In this document: positions 43,439-52,987 of the stretch, one piece after another
Layout: each line of letters begins with the position of its first letter
Position numbering within the stretch: position 1 is the first letter of the stretch
Source: Pseudomonas arsenicoxydans
Lineage (GTDB): Bacteria > Pseudomonadota > Gammaproteobacteria > Pseudomonadales > Pseudomonadaceae
Assembly: GCF_900103875.1 (NCBI RefSeq)
Contig: NZ_LT629705.1
Location: 5,093,001 to 5,157,000, forward strand
DNA: 64,000 nucleotides
Direction: 5' to 3'
The notes under the pieces: generated by a model
What the model was told of the DNA's origin: nothing
Seen by the model: only the letters and a program-made list of their open reading frames with translations
Databases searched by the model: none
Program-made: the position numbers and the translations under genes

Positions 43439-45376
43439 TCAGGCGCGGGCTGTGCGCCAGGCATCGATCAACTCGACAAACGTGCCCTGCACCTGGCAGA
43501 TCAGCGCTTCATCATCGATTTCACCGGCCATCCACGCGCGGCTCGGCTCCTGGAAAATCGTGCGGCCCACGGCGAACCCGCGACAGGTCTGGCTCTGGCT
43601 CGCTTGCACAAAGCCTTCGGCCAAGGCCGCCGCCGGGGCATTCAGGCCCAACAGCACCACACCCCGGCAGTACGGATCACGTTCCTGAATCAACTCATCG
43701 AGCTGTTTCCATTCCTCGGCGCTTTGCGCTTCGATCTTCCACCACGCCGGATAGATGCCGAGGTTGTAGAGGCGTTTCAGCGCGCGATACAGCACGTCCG
43801 GGTGGGTTGACGGGTGGTCTTTAGGCGGGATGATTTCCAGCAGCAGCTCATGACCGCTGACTTGCGAGGCCTGATACAAGCCCTTGATCTGCGCTTCCTG
43901 TTCCAGGCGCAGCAATGGCTCGTCGTCCGGGTGGAATTGCACCAGGCACTTGATGATCTGCTCTTGCGGCCAGGCGATCAGGTTGCTGCCAATCGAGCGC
44001 CCATGTTCGAACGCCAATGGCCGCGAGCCCTGCACTTCCACCGGCCGCGCCACCCACCAGCCACGGCCGGTGGCGGCGTTCAGCGAGTCCTGGCCGAAGC
44101 GCTGATCGGCCAGCAACCCGACATCGGCCTCGATGCCCTGCTCGCGCAAATCGGCTTCGACCCGTTCCACAGCCTTGATAAAGAGCTGCTTGAGTTCGCA
44201 GATAGCGTTGAGGTCGCGACCGCCCTTGTGCGCCAGTTCCACCAGTTGCCCACGATGATCGAACGCAAAGATGAACAGCTGTTTCCACTGCTTGCGCGGC
44301 ACGCTGACCTGATGCAAACGCTGCAGCACCGCGTCCTGATCCGGCCGAGTGATCGGCACCGGACTGTTGAACAGGTAATCGAGTTCGGCGCGGGTCGGCA
44401 TGGCCGGGGCGCACGCATGGCGCGACACCACCAGACCGCCGCAGGCATTGGCCAACTGGCAGCAGCGCTCGTCGCTGGCGTCCTCCAGCCAACCGCTGAG
44501 GAAGCCCGACATAAAGGCATCGCCAGCGCCCAACACGTTAAGCACTTCCACCCGAACGCCGGGGTAAATCGCGCCGTCTTCAAGGCGCGCCGCAATGGCC
44601 CCGTGAATCACTGTGCAACCTTGCGGGCCGAGCTTGACCACCAAGGTTGCGTCACTGAGACGCCGGACATTGAGTAGCGCGCTGAGCAAATCCTCGGTGC
44701 CACCGGCAATCAAAAACTCTTCTTCAGTGCCGACGATCAGGTCGAAACGCGGGAGGATTTTCTGCACGTGCTGGCTGACGTTCTGATCGGCGACAAAGCG
44801 GGTTTCGCCGTCGGCCTTGCCGGCCAGGCCCCAGAGCACCGGGCGGTAGTCGATGTCCAGCACGCGTTTGACGTTGTGTTTTTCGGCGTAGTCCAGCGCC
44901 TGGATGCTCGCCTTGTACACGCCGTCGGTGGAGAAATGGGTGCCGGTGATCAACAGGGCTTTGCTGGAGGCGATAAAGGCTTCGCTGATGTCTTCGGCCC
45001 GCAGCGCCATGTCGGCGCAGTTTTCGCGGTAGAAGACCAAAGGAAAGGTTTCGCGGTCCTTGAGGCCCAGCAACACCATCGCGGTGAGGCGTTCCGGGTC
45101 GACCTTGATGCCGCTGACGTCGCAGCCTTCACGCGCCAGGGATTCGAGGAGGAACCGGCCCATGTGGTCGTCCCCTACCCGGCTCAACATCGCCGATTTG
45201 AGACCCAGCCGGGCGGTGCCGAAGGCGATGTTGGCAGACGATCCGCCGAGGTATTTGGCGAAGCTGCTCACATCCTCAAGCCGCGCCCCGACTTGCTGCG
45301 CATAGAGATCGACGCCAAGGCGCCCCAGGCAAATCAAATCCAATTGACGCCCACTGGCAAAACGAGTCTGGCCCAT
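43439..45376 (-). CDS. iolC: Bifunctional 5-dehydro-2-deoxygluconokinase / DUF2090 (aldolase-like)
   Basis: 645 residues from ATG 45376 (AGGAGCC upstream). The first about 330 are a PfkB-family sugar kinase: FAKYLGGSSANIAFGTARLGLKSAMLSRVGDD at the front and NVLGAGDAFMSGFLSGW with the catalytic Asp near 295. The second half is DUF2090, a class-I aldolase-like barrel, with FAFDHRGQLVEL and LLADQRFGQDSLN. The fusion is common in Proteobacteria and is thought to combine kinase and 5-dehydro-2-deoxy-6-phosphogluconate aldolase steps. No iolJ gene is present here, consistent with this. Confidence 0.92.
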   Translation of the reverse strand: MGQTRFASGRQLDLICLGRLGVDLYAQQVGARLEDVSSFAKYLGGSSANIAFGTARLGLKSAMLSRVGDDHMGRFLLESLAREGCDVSGIKVDPERLTAMVLLGLKDRETFPLVFYRENCADMALRAEDISEAFIASSKALLITGTHFSTDGVYKASIQALDYAEKHNVKRVLDIDYRPVLWGLAGKADGETRFVADQNVSQHVQKILPRFDLIVGTEEEFLIAGGTEDLLSALLNVRRLSDATLVVKLGPQGCTVIHGAIAARLEDGAIYPGVRVEVLNVLGAGDAFMSGFLSGWLEDASDERCCQLANACGGLVVSRHACAPAMPTRAELDYLFNSPVPITRPDQDAVLQRLHQVSVPRKQWKQLFIFAFDHRGQLVELAHKGGRDLNAICELKQLFIKAVERVEADLREQGIEADVGLLADQRFGQDSLNAATGRGWWVARPVEVQGSRPLAFEHGRSIGSNLIAWPQEQIIKCLVQFHPDDEPLLRLEQEAQIKGLYQASQVSGHELLLEIIPPKDHPSTHPDVLYRALKRLYNLGIYPAWWKIEAQSAEEWKQLDELIQERDPYCRGVVLLGLNAPAAALAEGFVQASQSQTCRGFAVGRTIFQEPSRAWMAGEIDDEALICQVQGTFVELIDAWRTARA

Positions 45377-45685
45377 GCTGGCTCCTGTTATTTTTATCAG
45401 CCTGCGTTCGGGCACTGGAGGCGCCGAACGCTCTTGGTGGATGCAGACTAAAACGAGCAAGACCGAACAATCAATAAATATTCCAATTATTTTTTACGTA
45501 GAATATTTTTTCTAATAAACTCTTGCACAAGCGCTCCAGGCGCAGTGCATCGTTTCAGCAACCCCGCACACGCCGCAAGCTCAAGATTTTATTCGGGCCT
45601 ACCCTGTAGACTGCGCACAGCCAACCTATTGTCAGGGGATGACGCGATCTGTCGTCCCTATAAGCACAAGCCAGAAGGATTCCTT
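45377..45685. promoter_or_regulatory. Divergent promoter region between iolC and the RpiR regulator
   Basis: 309 bp. The section 45460-45525 is strongly AT-rich, with AGAATATTTTTTCTA on the plus strand at 45500-45514. On the minus strand at 45469-45483 it reads GGAATATTTATTGAT. Both match the sites ahead of the transporter genes. The iol operon and the regulator are therefore probably controlled from one palindromic region by the regulator itself. Confidence 0.6.
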
Positions 45686-46606
45686 ATGTCCCGCACCGAT
45701 CAGCCGGCTACGTCCGAGAGCACGCCCGACAGCGATCTCGTCAGCCCCCCGATCAATGCCGAGCGTCTGCTGCAGTTGATCACCAACGAATACGAAAGCC
45801 TGCCGCGCCAGCTCAAACGCATCGCCAGCTACATGAGCCAGCAAAGCGACCGGATCATGGTCGACCGCATCAGCGACATTGCCCGCGAGTGCGAAGTGCA
45901 CCCGTCGGCCATCGTGCGGTTTTCCCAGCGCTTCGGTTTCAGTGGTTTCAGCGAGATGCAGGCGTTGTTCCGCGAGGCGTACACGCACAAGACCACGCCG
46001 GTGCAGAACTACCAGCAGCGCATTCGCAGCATGATCGCCAACAAATCGCAGAAGGCCAGCGGCGGCGACCTCGCCCGCGAATGCATCGACGCGACCCTTT
46101 CCGGCATCGAACGACTGGGACAGGAACTCGATGACGAAGCCTTCGACAAGGCCGTGGACCTGGTCGTAAACGCCGACAACATCTACGTGGTCGGCGTGCG
46201 CCGCTCGTTCGCCGTGGCCGATTACCTGGTCTACAACCTGCAACACACCAACAAGCGCATCCATCTGGTTTCGGGCCTGGGCGGCAGTTATCGCGAGCAG
46301 ATGCGCAGCGTGCGCGCCAATGACCTGGTGATCGCGATCAGCTTCACGCCCTACGGCAAGGAAACCCAGCACTGCCTGCGCATCGCCCAGCACAATCAGG
46401 CGAAAACCCTGATCATCACCGACAGCAACCTGTCGCCGCTGGCCAAGCGCGCCAACGCCGTGTTGCTGGTCAACGAAGGCAGTTCGTTTGCGTTTCGCTC
46501 TCTGAGTGCGACGTTGTGCCTGTGCCAGGCGCTGTTTATCGCCGTGGCCTATCGACTGGAGTTGAAGGTCGACGAGATTCACGAACAGGTCGGCTTCGAA
46601 GATTAA
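45686..46606 (+). CDS. iolR: RpiR/MurR-family transcriptional regulator of the inositol genes
   Basis: 306 residues from ATG 45686 (AGAAGGATT upstream). The N-terminal RpiR helix-turn-helix contains ISDIARECEVHPSAIVRFSQRFGFSGFSEMQALFREAY. A SIS phosphosugar-binding domain follows from about residue 150, with IYVVGVRRSFAVADYLVYNL and DLVIAISFTPYGKETQHCLRIAQ. Such regulators repress until a pathway sugar (likely a phosphorylated deoxygluconate) binds. It is divergent from iolC and near candidate operators. Confidence 0.9.
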   Translation: MSRTDQPATSESTPDSDLVSPPINAERLLQLITNEYESLPRQLKRIASYMSQQSDRIMVDRISDIARECEVHPSAIVRFSQRFGFSGFSEMQALFREAYTHKTTPVQNYQQRIRSMIANKSQKASGGDLARECIDATLSGIERLGQELDDEAFDKAVDLVVNADNIYVVGVRRSFAVADYLVYNLQHTNKRIHLVSGLGGSYREQMRSVRANDLVIAISFTPYGKETQHCLRIAQHNQAKTLIITDSNLSPLAKRANAVLLVNEGSSFAFRSLSATLCLCQALFIAVAYRLELKVDEIHEQVGFED

Positions 46607-46682
46607 CCACGCGCCACTTGCAGGTCATGGAAGCTCAGCTAAGTTAGTCCATCCCGACATGGACACCTGAAGGAACGGCGCT

Positions 46683-47294
46683 ATGAAATTGATCGGCATG
46701 CTGGATTCGCCCTACGTGCGGCGCGTGGCCATTTCTGCCCGATACCTGGGCATCGACCTGGAACACGAATCGGTCTCGGTGTTCCGCCACTTCGAGCACT
46801 TCCAGCAGATCAACCCGGTGGTCAAGGCGCCAACCCTGGTGCTGGACGACGGCGAGGTGTTGATGGACTCGACACTGATCATCGACTACCTGGAAGCCCT
46901 GGCCGGTTCCGGCAAAAGCCTGATGCCCGGCGATCTCAAACAGCGGTTGCGCGCCTTGCGCCTGATAGGCCTGGGGCTGGCGGCGTGCGAAAAGTCGGTG
47001 CAGCTTTACTACGAACGCAACCTGCGCCCGGCCGACATTCAATACCAACCCTGGGTCGAACGGGTTGAAGGTCAACTGGCGACGGCGTACTCGTCGCTTG
47101 AGCGCGAACTGGAAAAGCAGCCCCTGGCGAACGGCGCCTTGATCGGGCAGGACGGCATCACCCTCGCGGTCGCCTGGAGCTTCACCAACCTCGTGGTGCC
47201 GGATCAAGTCGATGCCGAGCAGTTTCCGCGAATCGCTGAATTCACCGCGCAGGCAGAAAAGCTTGAGGCGTTCATCAGTACCCCGATAACCTGA
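46683..47294 (+). CDS. Glutathione S-transferase family protein
   Basis: 203 residues. The N-terminal thioredoxin-like domain starts MKLIGMLDSPYVRRVAISARYLGIDLEHESVSVF, where the Ser of DSPYVRR would contact glutathione, with VVKAPTLVLDDGEVLMDSTLIIDYLE as the GSH-binding strand. The C-terminal helical domain reads LALSSLEREL-like (ATAYSSLERELEKQPLANG). AAGGAA precedes ATG 46683. Substrate unknown. Confidence 0.9.
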   Translation: MKLIGMLDSPYVRRVAISARYLGIDLEHESVSVFRHFEHFQQINPVVKAPTLVLDDGEVLMDSTLIIDYLEALAGSGKSLMPGDLKQRLRALRLIGLGLAACEKSVQLYYERNLRPADIQYQPWVERVEGQLATAYSSLERELEKQPLANGALIGQDGITLAVAWSFTNLVVPDQVDAEQFPRIAEFTAQAEKLEAFISTPIT

Positions 47295-47319
47295 ACGGCC
47301 CAATCCCTCGGACCCGACC

Positions 47320-48423
47320 ATGACCGCCGCTGAACAACCTGCCCCGGCGCTGAAGGAAATCTTCAACGCCGCGCGCCTCCAGCACATCGCGACCGAAATG
47401 ACCGCGGTCTACCCGGCGTTCAACGCCAAAGCCTTCCTGAAAATGGCCAACGACGGCCTCGCTGACCTGTCGATCATGCAACGCATGGCCCGGGTCAGCG
47501 AATGCCTGCATGCCGTGCTGCCGCTGGGTTATGACCAATCCCTTGAAGTCCTGCGCGCCCTCGCCCCCCGCCTCAACAGCGGCTTTGTCAGCATCTCTTT
47601 GCCGCATTACGTGGCGATGTACTGCGCGCATGATTTCGAACAGTCGATGGACGCACTCAAATACTTCACCGCGTTTGGCACCGCGGAATTCGCGATCCGC
47701 TATTTTCTGCGCAGCGATTTGCAACGGTCATTGGCGTTGATGCAGCAATGGTCTCTGGATGAAAACGAACACGTCCGACGCCTGGCCAGCGAAGGCAGTC
47801 GACCGCGTTTGCCGTGGTCGTTTCGCCTGGAACAGATTCAGAGCGACCCGACATTGGCCGCGGCGATTCTCGACAACCTCAAGGCCGATGAAAGCCTCTA
47901 CGTGCGCAAGTCCGTGGCCAACCACCTCAATGACATCACCAAGGATCATCCCGATTGGGTGCTGGACTTGATCGAGGGTTGGTCGCTGGAGAACAAGCAC
48001 ACGGCGTGGATTGCCAAGCATGCGCTGCGCAGTTTGATCAAACAGGGAAACCAGCGGGCGTTGGCGATTATTGGGGCCAGCGGTAAAGCTGAGGTAGAAA
48101 TTGTGGGGGTGAAGGTCGAGCCGGCGGTGATTCGGCTGGGGGAGAAAATTACGTTGTCGTTCGGCGTGAAATCCACGGTGGCGGAGAGTCAGCGGTTGGT
48201 GATTGATTATGCGATTGATTATGTGAAGGCCAATGGCGGGACTTCGGCGAAGGTGTTCAAGCTTAAGGCGTTGACGTTACCTGGCAAGGCGACTGAACGG
48301 GTGAGCCGCGGTCAGCAGATCAAGGAGCTCACCACTCGCAAGCATTATGTGGGCAAACACGCTGTGCACATCATGGTGAACGGCGAACGCCTCGCCAGCA
48401 CCTCATTCGAAATCCTTGCATAA
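47320..48423 (+). CDS. DNA alkylation repair protein (HEAT-repeat, AlkC/AlkD-like)
   Basis: 367 residues. HEAT-like helical repeats run through residues 40-250, with FAIRYFLRSDLQRSLALMQQWSLDENEHVRRLASEGSRPRLPW being the strongest family match (AlkD-type conserved Trp/Arg region). The C-terminal about 100 residues (VEPAVIRLGEKITLSFGVKS) form an Ig-like fold, typical of the AlkC-type subgroup. It would excise N3- and N7-alkyl purines. Downstream of the GST by 25 bp, so perhaps co-expressed. No strong ribosome-binding site visible. Confidence 0.85.
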   Translation: MTAAEQPAPALKEIFNAARLQHIATEMTAVYPAFNAKAFLKMANDGLADLSIMQRMARVSECLHAVLPLGYDQSLEVLRALAPRLNSGFVSISLPHYVAMYCAHDFEQSMDALKYFTAFGTAEFAIRYFLRSDLQRSLALMQQWSLDENEHVRRLASEGSRPRLPWSFRLEQIQSDPTLAAAILDNLKADESLYVRKSVANHLNDITKDHPDWVLDLIEGWSLENKHTAWIAKHALRSLIKQGNQRALAIIGASGKAEVEIVGVKVEPAVIRLGEKITLSFGVKSTVAESQRLVIDYAIDYVKANGGTSAKVFKLKALTLPGKATERVSRGQQIKELTTRKHYVGKHAVHIMVNGERLASTSFEILA

Positions 48424-48553
48424 CTTGTAGCACACCGTCGCCATCCACTACGCCCAGGATCGCTAGCCCTTGTTCCGTCTGCGCGAGAATCACTTCAGTT
48501 GGATTGGCTTTTTACAAAAATACGGCACACCTCTGGAACCCTCTTTAGGGCGC

Positions 48554-49465
48554 TCAACTCGTAGCGCGTTTTTTGCACCACAGTGACACCAGCATGCCTG
48601 TGGCGATCGACATCAGCGGAATGCTCGAAGCAACGCCCAGTGTTGGAAACACCAACAGTATTTGCGAGTCGTTACCGCCAAGCATCATCGAAGCCCCAAT
48701 CCCCATCAAAATACCCGCCAACAAATGAACGCCAGCTTTTGATGGGGTAAAGGCCTCGAAACGGAACTGTTTCCTGTACAGGGTAAAACTCAGCATGCCT
48801 GCCAGCAACATGACAAACACCGCAATACGCCGGACGCTGATTGCCATATCGGCTTGCCAGAACATCTGCGAAACATTGTAAAAGAACACACTAGGTGTCC
48901 ATAACGGCTCGAACGTATAGAGCGCGCTCGTCAACGCACCCAGCAGCATACTGGAGAAAACCAGGTGTTTATTACCATGTATGCCGACCAAAAAAATCAG
49001 CACCAACGCCACTACACCGATCAACAGCCAGTAATGACGGCTGGAAATTTCCGGCATTAGAACGGTCTTCTGTTCGGGCATCATGCGCATGTAATACCAG
49101 AGCACCATCCCCAGGATCCAGCCGATCATTGTGAACAGTTTATTGAAATTGCCACAGGCAAACCTGGTTAGCGTGCCGACGCTGCAACCGTTGTTCAGCA
49201 CCGATGCCACCCCGAACAACAAGCCTCCCGAAACCAGTAAAGGATAGGAAATTCCAGGCGAGTACAGCGGCAGGCTGACTTCGGAGTAACGATAGAACGG
49301 GGCCAGCATCAACCCGAACAATCCACACGATGTCAGTGCCACAAATAACGTCGGGCGCCCCGCCAGCAATTGTTCGCTCGCTTTGACAAGGCACATACCC
49401 ATGCGCTGCGAAACCCAGCCAATCAGGAACGCTAATACCAACGCCATCAGTAAAGAGAAAACCAT
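48554..49465 (-). CDS. YeeE/YedE-family transporter (sulfur-related, DUF395)
   Basis: 303 residues with about ten hydrophobic segments. GGLLFGVASVLNNGCSVGTLTRFACGNFNKLFTMIGW carries the Cys of the first repeat, and GGNDSQILLVFPTLG is near the end. YeeE family proteins import thiosulfate. Its start is 150 bp from the left end of the first IS copy, which may have changed or removed its native promoter. Convergent with the DNA repair gene. Confidence 0.85.
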   Translation of the reverse strand: MVFSLLMALVLAFLIGWVSQRMGMCLVKASEQLLAGRPTLFVALTSCGLFGLMLAPFYRYSEVSLPLYSPGISYPLLVSGGLLFGVASVLNNGCSVGTLTRFACGNFNKLFTMIGWILGMVLWYYMRMMPEQKTVLMPEISSRHYWLLIGVVALVLIFLVGIHGNKHLVFSSMLLGALTSALYTFEPLWTPSVFFYNVSQMFWQADMAISVRRIAVFVMLLAGMLSFTLYRKQFRFEAFTPSKAGVHLLAGILMGIGASMMLGGNDSQILLVFPTLGVASSIPLMSIATGMLVSLWCKKRATS

Positions 49466-49615
49466 TTTCGTGCGCCACTGCTGATTTGGATGGGCCGGGC
49501 ATCACCAGGCTTTAGCGTAGCTTTCGATCAGGCTATCTGTGTATCTGACACAGCTGTAAGCGGACAGTCGCTTTGTGTCGCTCCCTGGTTTCGTAGAAGT
49601 TGAATGACTGTTCTT

Positions 49616-51232
49616 GGCCGATTCTGTTGAAAAAGTAGCTCCCCTGGCTGGCCTCCGGCAAAATCTCCGCATTGGCCGGAGGGGGATCACACAGCATGAT
49701 GGGACAGTTATCGAGTGGGCAGGAGCGACTGTTTTACTCGTTCAACCTTGAAGATCACATCCCAGCCAATCACCTTCTGCGCAGCATTGATCAGTGTCTT
49801 GATCTGAGCGACCTGCGCCATTACCTCGCCGATTTCTATAGCCCGATTGGGCGTCCGTCGATTGATCCCGAACTGATGATTCGCATGCTGATCGTCGGCT
49901 ATTGCTACGGCATTCGCTCAGAGCGGCGGTTGTGCGAAGAGGCCCATTTGAACCTGGCGTATCGCTGGTTCTGCCGGTTGAGCCTTGAAGACGAAATCCC
50001 CAACCACTCGACCTTTTCCAAAAATCGACACGGCCGTTTTCGGGACAGTGATCTGTTTCGCTGGTTGTTCAATGAAGTCCTGCGTCGCTGCATGGACGCC
50101 GGTCTGGTCAAGGGCGAAGGCTTTGCCGTGGACGCCAGCATCATCAAAGCGGATGCGAGTCGGCAGCGCGGCGTACCGGGAGATGAACCGGTCAACTGGA
50201 GCGATCCATCCCTGAGCACCCGCGCCGTGCGTGAGTATCTTGAGGCACTCGATGAAGAGGCTCTGGCCGAAACGCTACCGAAGCGCCTGTCGCTGACGGA
50301 TCCTCAGGCCCGCTGGACCGCTGCTTCAGGCGGCCCAGCTTTCTACGCTTACTCCACGAATTATCTGATCGATACCGAGCACGGCGTGATCATGGATGTG
50401 GAACCCACACCGGCTCATCGAACCGCAGAAGTCGAGAGCACCAAGACGATGATCGATCGGGTCGAAGCGCAGTTCGACATCAAGCCAGAGCGCCTCATCG
50501 GCGACACCGCTTACGGTACAGCTCCGATGCTGGCCTGGATGGTGGAGGAAAAAGACATCGAGCCGCATGTGCCGGTGTGGGACAAAACCGAGCGCAAGAA
50601 CGACAGCTTTTCGAGTAACGATTTCCACTGGAATGAAGAGGCTGAGGAATACCGCTGCCCGGCCGGCAACCCATTGCGCAGCGAATGGCGAGCCTTCAAG
50701 AATGAGCGTTCACACGTCACCAAAGCCAACACCATCATCTTCCGATCCCGACAGGCCGACTGCGCTACGTGTCCGATGAAAGCCAAGTGCTGCCCGAACA
50801 CTGCGTTCCGCAAGATCGCTCGCAGCGTCCATGAAGCCGCTCGCGATGTGGCTCGACGCATCGCGGCGACGCCGGAGTATGTGCGCTCTCGCCACGAACG
50901 TAAGAAGGTTGAAATGTTGTTTGCCCACCTCAAGCGCATCCTGAAACTGGATCGCTTGCGACTACGTGGCATGAGTGGCGCGTCCGATGAGTTCACGCTG
51001 GCGGCCGCGGTACAGAACCTGCGACGTCTGGCCAAACTTGCATCTCAAGGGCCACCTTCTACGGGATAGGTGCGCCTGCACGAAGCAAAAAACCTCAAAT
51101 TAACCCAATAACAGAGCAGCAAAGGTCAACGAAGGGCCGAGAAACCACTGAATGTGGTGAGTAGGTTCTCCGGTGGTGGTCGTGCCTGAGTTCAGGCGAG
51201 CTGAAAATCCGACTTTTTCAACAGAATCGGCC
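49616..51232 (+). mobile_element. IS1182-family-like insertion sequence, copy 1 (1617 bp)
   Basis: Terminal inverted repeats are GGCCGATTCTGTTGAAAAAG (49616-49635) and its reverse complement at 51213-51232. One transposase gene is inside. An apparently identical inverted copy lies at 60826-62442, same length. No target-site duplication is obvious. The element is flanked on the left by TT and on the right by an imperfect palindrome (TTTCTGCC and GGCAGAAA, 51235-51260). Confidence 0.92.
49696..51069 (+). CDS. IS1182-family transposase
   Basis: 457 residues from ATG 49696. The N-terminal helical domain is LIVGYCYGIRSERRLCEEAHLNLAYRWFCRL, followed by the DDE core: EGFAVDASIIKADASRQ, RLIGDTAYGTAPMLAWM and HERKKVEMLFAHLKRILKLDRLRLRG give the Asp-Asp-Glu set. 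A zinc-like CATCPMKAKCC sits between. Identical to the protein at 60989-62362, so both are intact and probably active. Confidence 0.92.
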   Translation: MMGQLSSGQERLFYSFNLEDHIPANHLLRSIDQCLDLSDLRHYLADFYSPIGRPSIDPELMIRMLIVGYCYGIRSERRLCEEAHLNLAYRWFCRLSLEDEIPNHSTFSKNRHGRFRDSDLFRWLFNEVLRRCMDAGLVKGEGFAVDASIIKADASRQRGVPGDEPVNWSDPSLSTRAVREYLEALDEEALAETLPKRLSLTDPQARWTAASGGPAFYAYSTNYLIDTEHGVIMDVEPTPAHRTAEVESTKTMIDRVEAQFDIKPERLIGDTAYGTAPMLAWMVEEKDIEPHVPVWDKTERKNDSFSSNDFHWNEEAEEYRCPAGNPLRSEWRAFKNERSHVTKANTIIFRSRQADCATCPMKAKCCPNTAFRKIARSVHEAARDVARRIAATPEYVRSRHERKKVEMLFAHLKRILKLDRLRLRGMSGASDEFTLAAAVQNLRRLAKLASQGPPSTG

Positions 51233-51498
51233 GTTTTCTGCCGGTCACGACAGGCAGAAACCTCCACAAAGCTGACTTTCGCGTAAGGCGGCGATTGGTC
51301 AATGGATGTCTCGCTGCGAACTAGAACACACGACATTTTTAACTATAGGCTGGGCCTATATAAAGGATTGTATATCGGTCTTGGACGCTATCAAGCAAGC
51401 GACAGAAGATTGCTTCTCACCTAAGCACCACCCAATGAGCAATACCAACGAAGCAAACTTGATAGAAGAAACCACTTCCTCTACATCTTGGAGCCAGC

Positions 51499-52890
51499 AT
51501 GTCCAGACAAACAACAATGGATGCAGAGACCGTCACTTCTCAGCCAGATGGGTTGCCTGAAAACGCCCGCCGCCTCGCGATATTTTCGTTGGCGATCGGT
51601 GTCGCCATGGCATCACTCGACACCGCAATAGCCAATGTCGCTTTACCTGCAATAGCTGCTCAATTGCAGACAACACCCGCATCATCGGTTTGGATCATCA
51701 ACGTCTATCAGTTAGCCATGGTCGCAACGCTCCTCCCGTTCGCTGCATTGGGTGAAATCATCTCTTACCGGCGGGTTCTACTTTTCGGATTGTTATTATT
51801 CACATTGGCATCACTTGCCTGTGCTCTGGCGTGGTCGTTGCCTTCACTGGTCATAGCTCGGCTGTTGCAAGGAATTGGGGCTAGCGCCGTTATGGGTGTG
51901 AATACAGCCATGCTTAAAGCCATCTACCCGACGCGCATGCTAGGACGTGGTTATGGGACCAACGCCTTGGTGGTTGCAGTCGCTTTTGCAATCGGGCCGA
52001 CCATGTCATCCCTTATTTTGTCAGTCGCGAGTTGGTCGTGGTTATTCGCAATCAACGTTCCACTCGGCTTGGTCGCACTTTTCCTGGGACGCAAAGTATT
52101 GCCTGAAACCCGCCGGGCGACCCACAAGTTTGATGGTCTGACTGCCCTCTACAACATAGTCGCGTTCAGCTTTTTGATTTTGTTATTCGGGGATGCTGCC
52201 CACCAAGAGAAATTCACTACCCTGGCATTGGAATTGGCCGCAACTGCTTTGTTCTTCGCACTGCTCTTGAATCGGCAGGCAGACCATAAGGCGCCGATGC
52301 TGCCGATTGATCTGCTGCGTCGGCCCATGTTTGCGCTTTCTGTCGTGACGTCCGTTTGCACCTTCGCAGCACAAGGACTGGCGTTCGTAGCCCTGCCGTT
52401 TTATTTCTATACGACGCTTGGGAAATCCCCAGTAGAGGCTGGTTTTCTAATGACGCCATGGGCTGTCATGGTAGCGATAATGGCCCCAGTTGCCGGCCGC
52501 TTAAGTGATCATTATTCTCCCGGCGCATTAGGAGGAATCGGTCTTTCGATACTGGCGGTTGGGTTGATAGCTCTAGTACTCATGCCTGATGCCCCCTCGA
52601 CTTTGAATATTAGCTGGCGCACGGCTATGTCAGGAATTGGGTTTGGTTTTTTCCAAGCACCTAACCTCAAAGGTTTTATGGGTAGCGTGCCATCGACACG
52701 TGCCGGCAGTGCAAGCGGCATGGTTGCTACGTCAAGGTTAGTTGGACAGGCAATTGGTGCAGCGCTGGTTGCTTATTGCTTCATGTTATCGAGCGAGCAT
52801 GGAGCAACGTTTGCGTTATGGGGGGCAGTTGCATTCGCAGCCATTGCAAGCATTGCAAGCTTTGCCCGAGTCGTTGCTGTCCGAACTTGA
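51499..52890 (+). CDS. DHA2-family MFS drug exporter (14 TMS)
   Basis: 463 residues with about fourteen membrane segments. LDTAIANVALPAIAAQL near residue 41 is motif D1 of the DHA2 family, GIGASAVMGVNTAML a second family block, and the antiporter motif C region reads GTNALVVAVAFAIGPTMSSLIL. EmrB/QacA-type proteins export drugs or dyes with protons. GGAGCCAGC precedes ATG 51499. Codon use is more AT-rich than elsewhere in the window, and it lies in the segment bracketed by the IS copies, suggesting it is acquired. Confidence 0.9.
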   Translation: MSRQTTMDAETVTSQPDGLPENARRLAIFSLAIGVAMASLDTAIANVALPAIAAQLQTTPASSVWIINVYQLAMVATLLPFAALGEIISYRRVLLFGLLLFTLASLACALAWSLPSLVIARLLQGIGASAVMGVNTAMLKAIYPTRMLGRGYGTNALVVAVAFAIGPTMSSLILSVASWSWLFAINVPLGLVALFLGRKVLPETRRATHKFDGLTALYNIVAFSFLILLFGDAAHQEKFTTLALELAATALFFALLLNRQADHKAPMLPIDLLRRPMFALSVVTSVCTFAAQGLAFVALPFYFYTTLGKSPVEAGFLMTPWAVMVAIMAPVAGRLSDHYSPGALGGIGLSILAVGLIALVLMPDAPSTLNISWRTAMSGIGFGFFQAPNLKGFMGSVPSTRAGSASGMVATSRLVGQAIGAALVAYCFMLSSEHGATFALWGAVAFAAIASIASFARVVAVRT

Positions 52891-52987
52891 GCTGGCAAAC
52901 GCCATGAACTGAATCGCACCACGTTTTGTAAATACTCTTAATGACCGATCAGCCGATTGCCGACCTCGACCATAGTGTAGAAAATAG

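Noticed and set aside
49610..49620. Target-site duplication of the IS
   Set aside because: Flanks of neither copy show a shared direct repeat beyond the TT/GGCC context, so I do not claim one.
51306..51560. Possible 84-residue gene upstream of the exporter
   Set aside because: Overlaps the exporter start and its ribosome-binding region; no family similarity.
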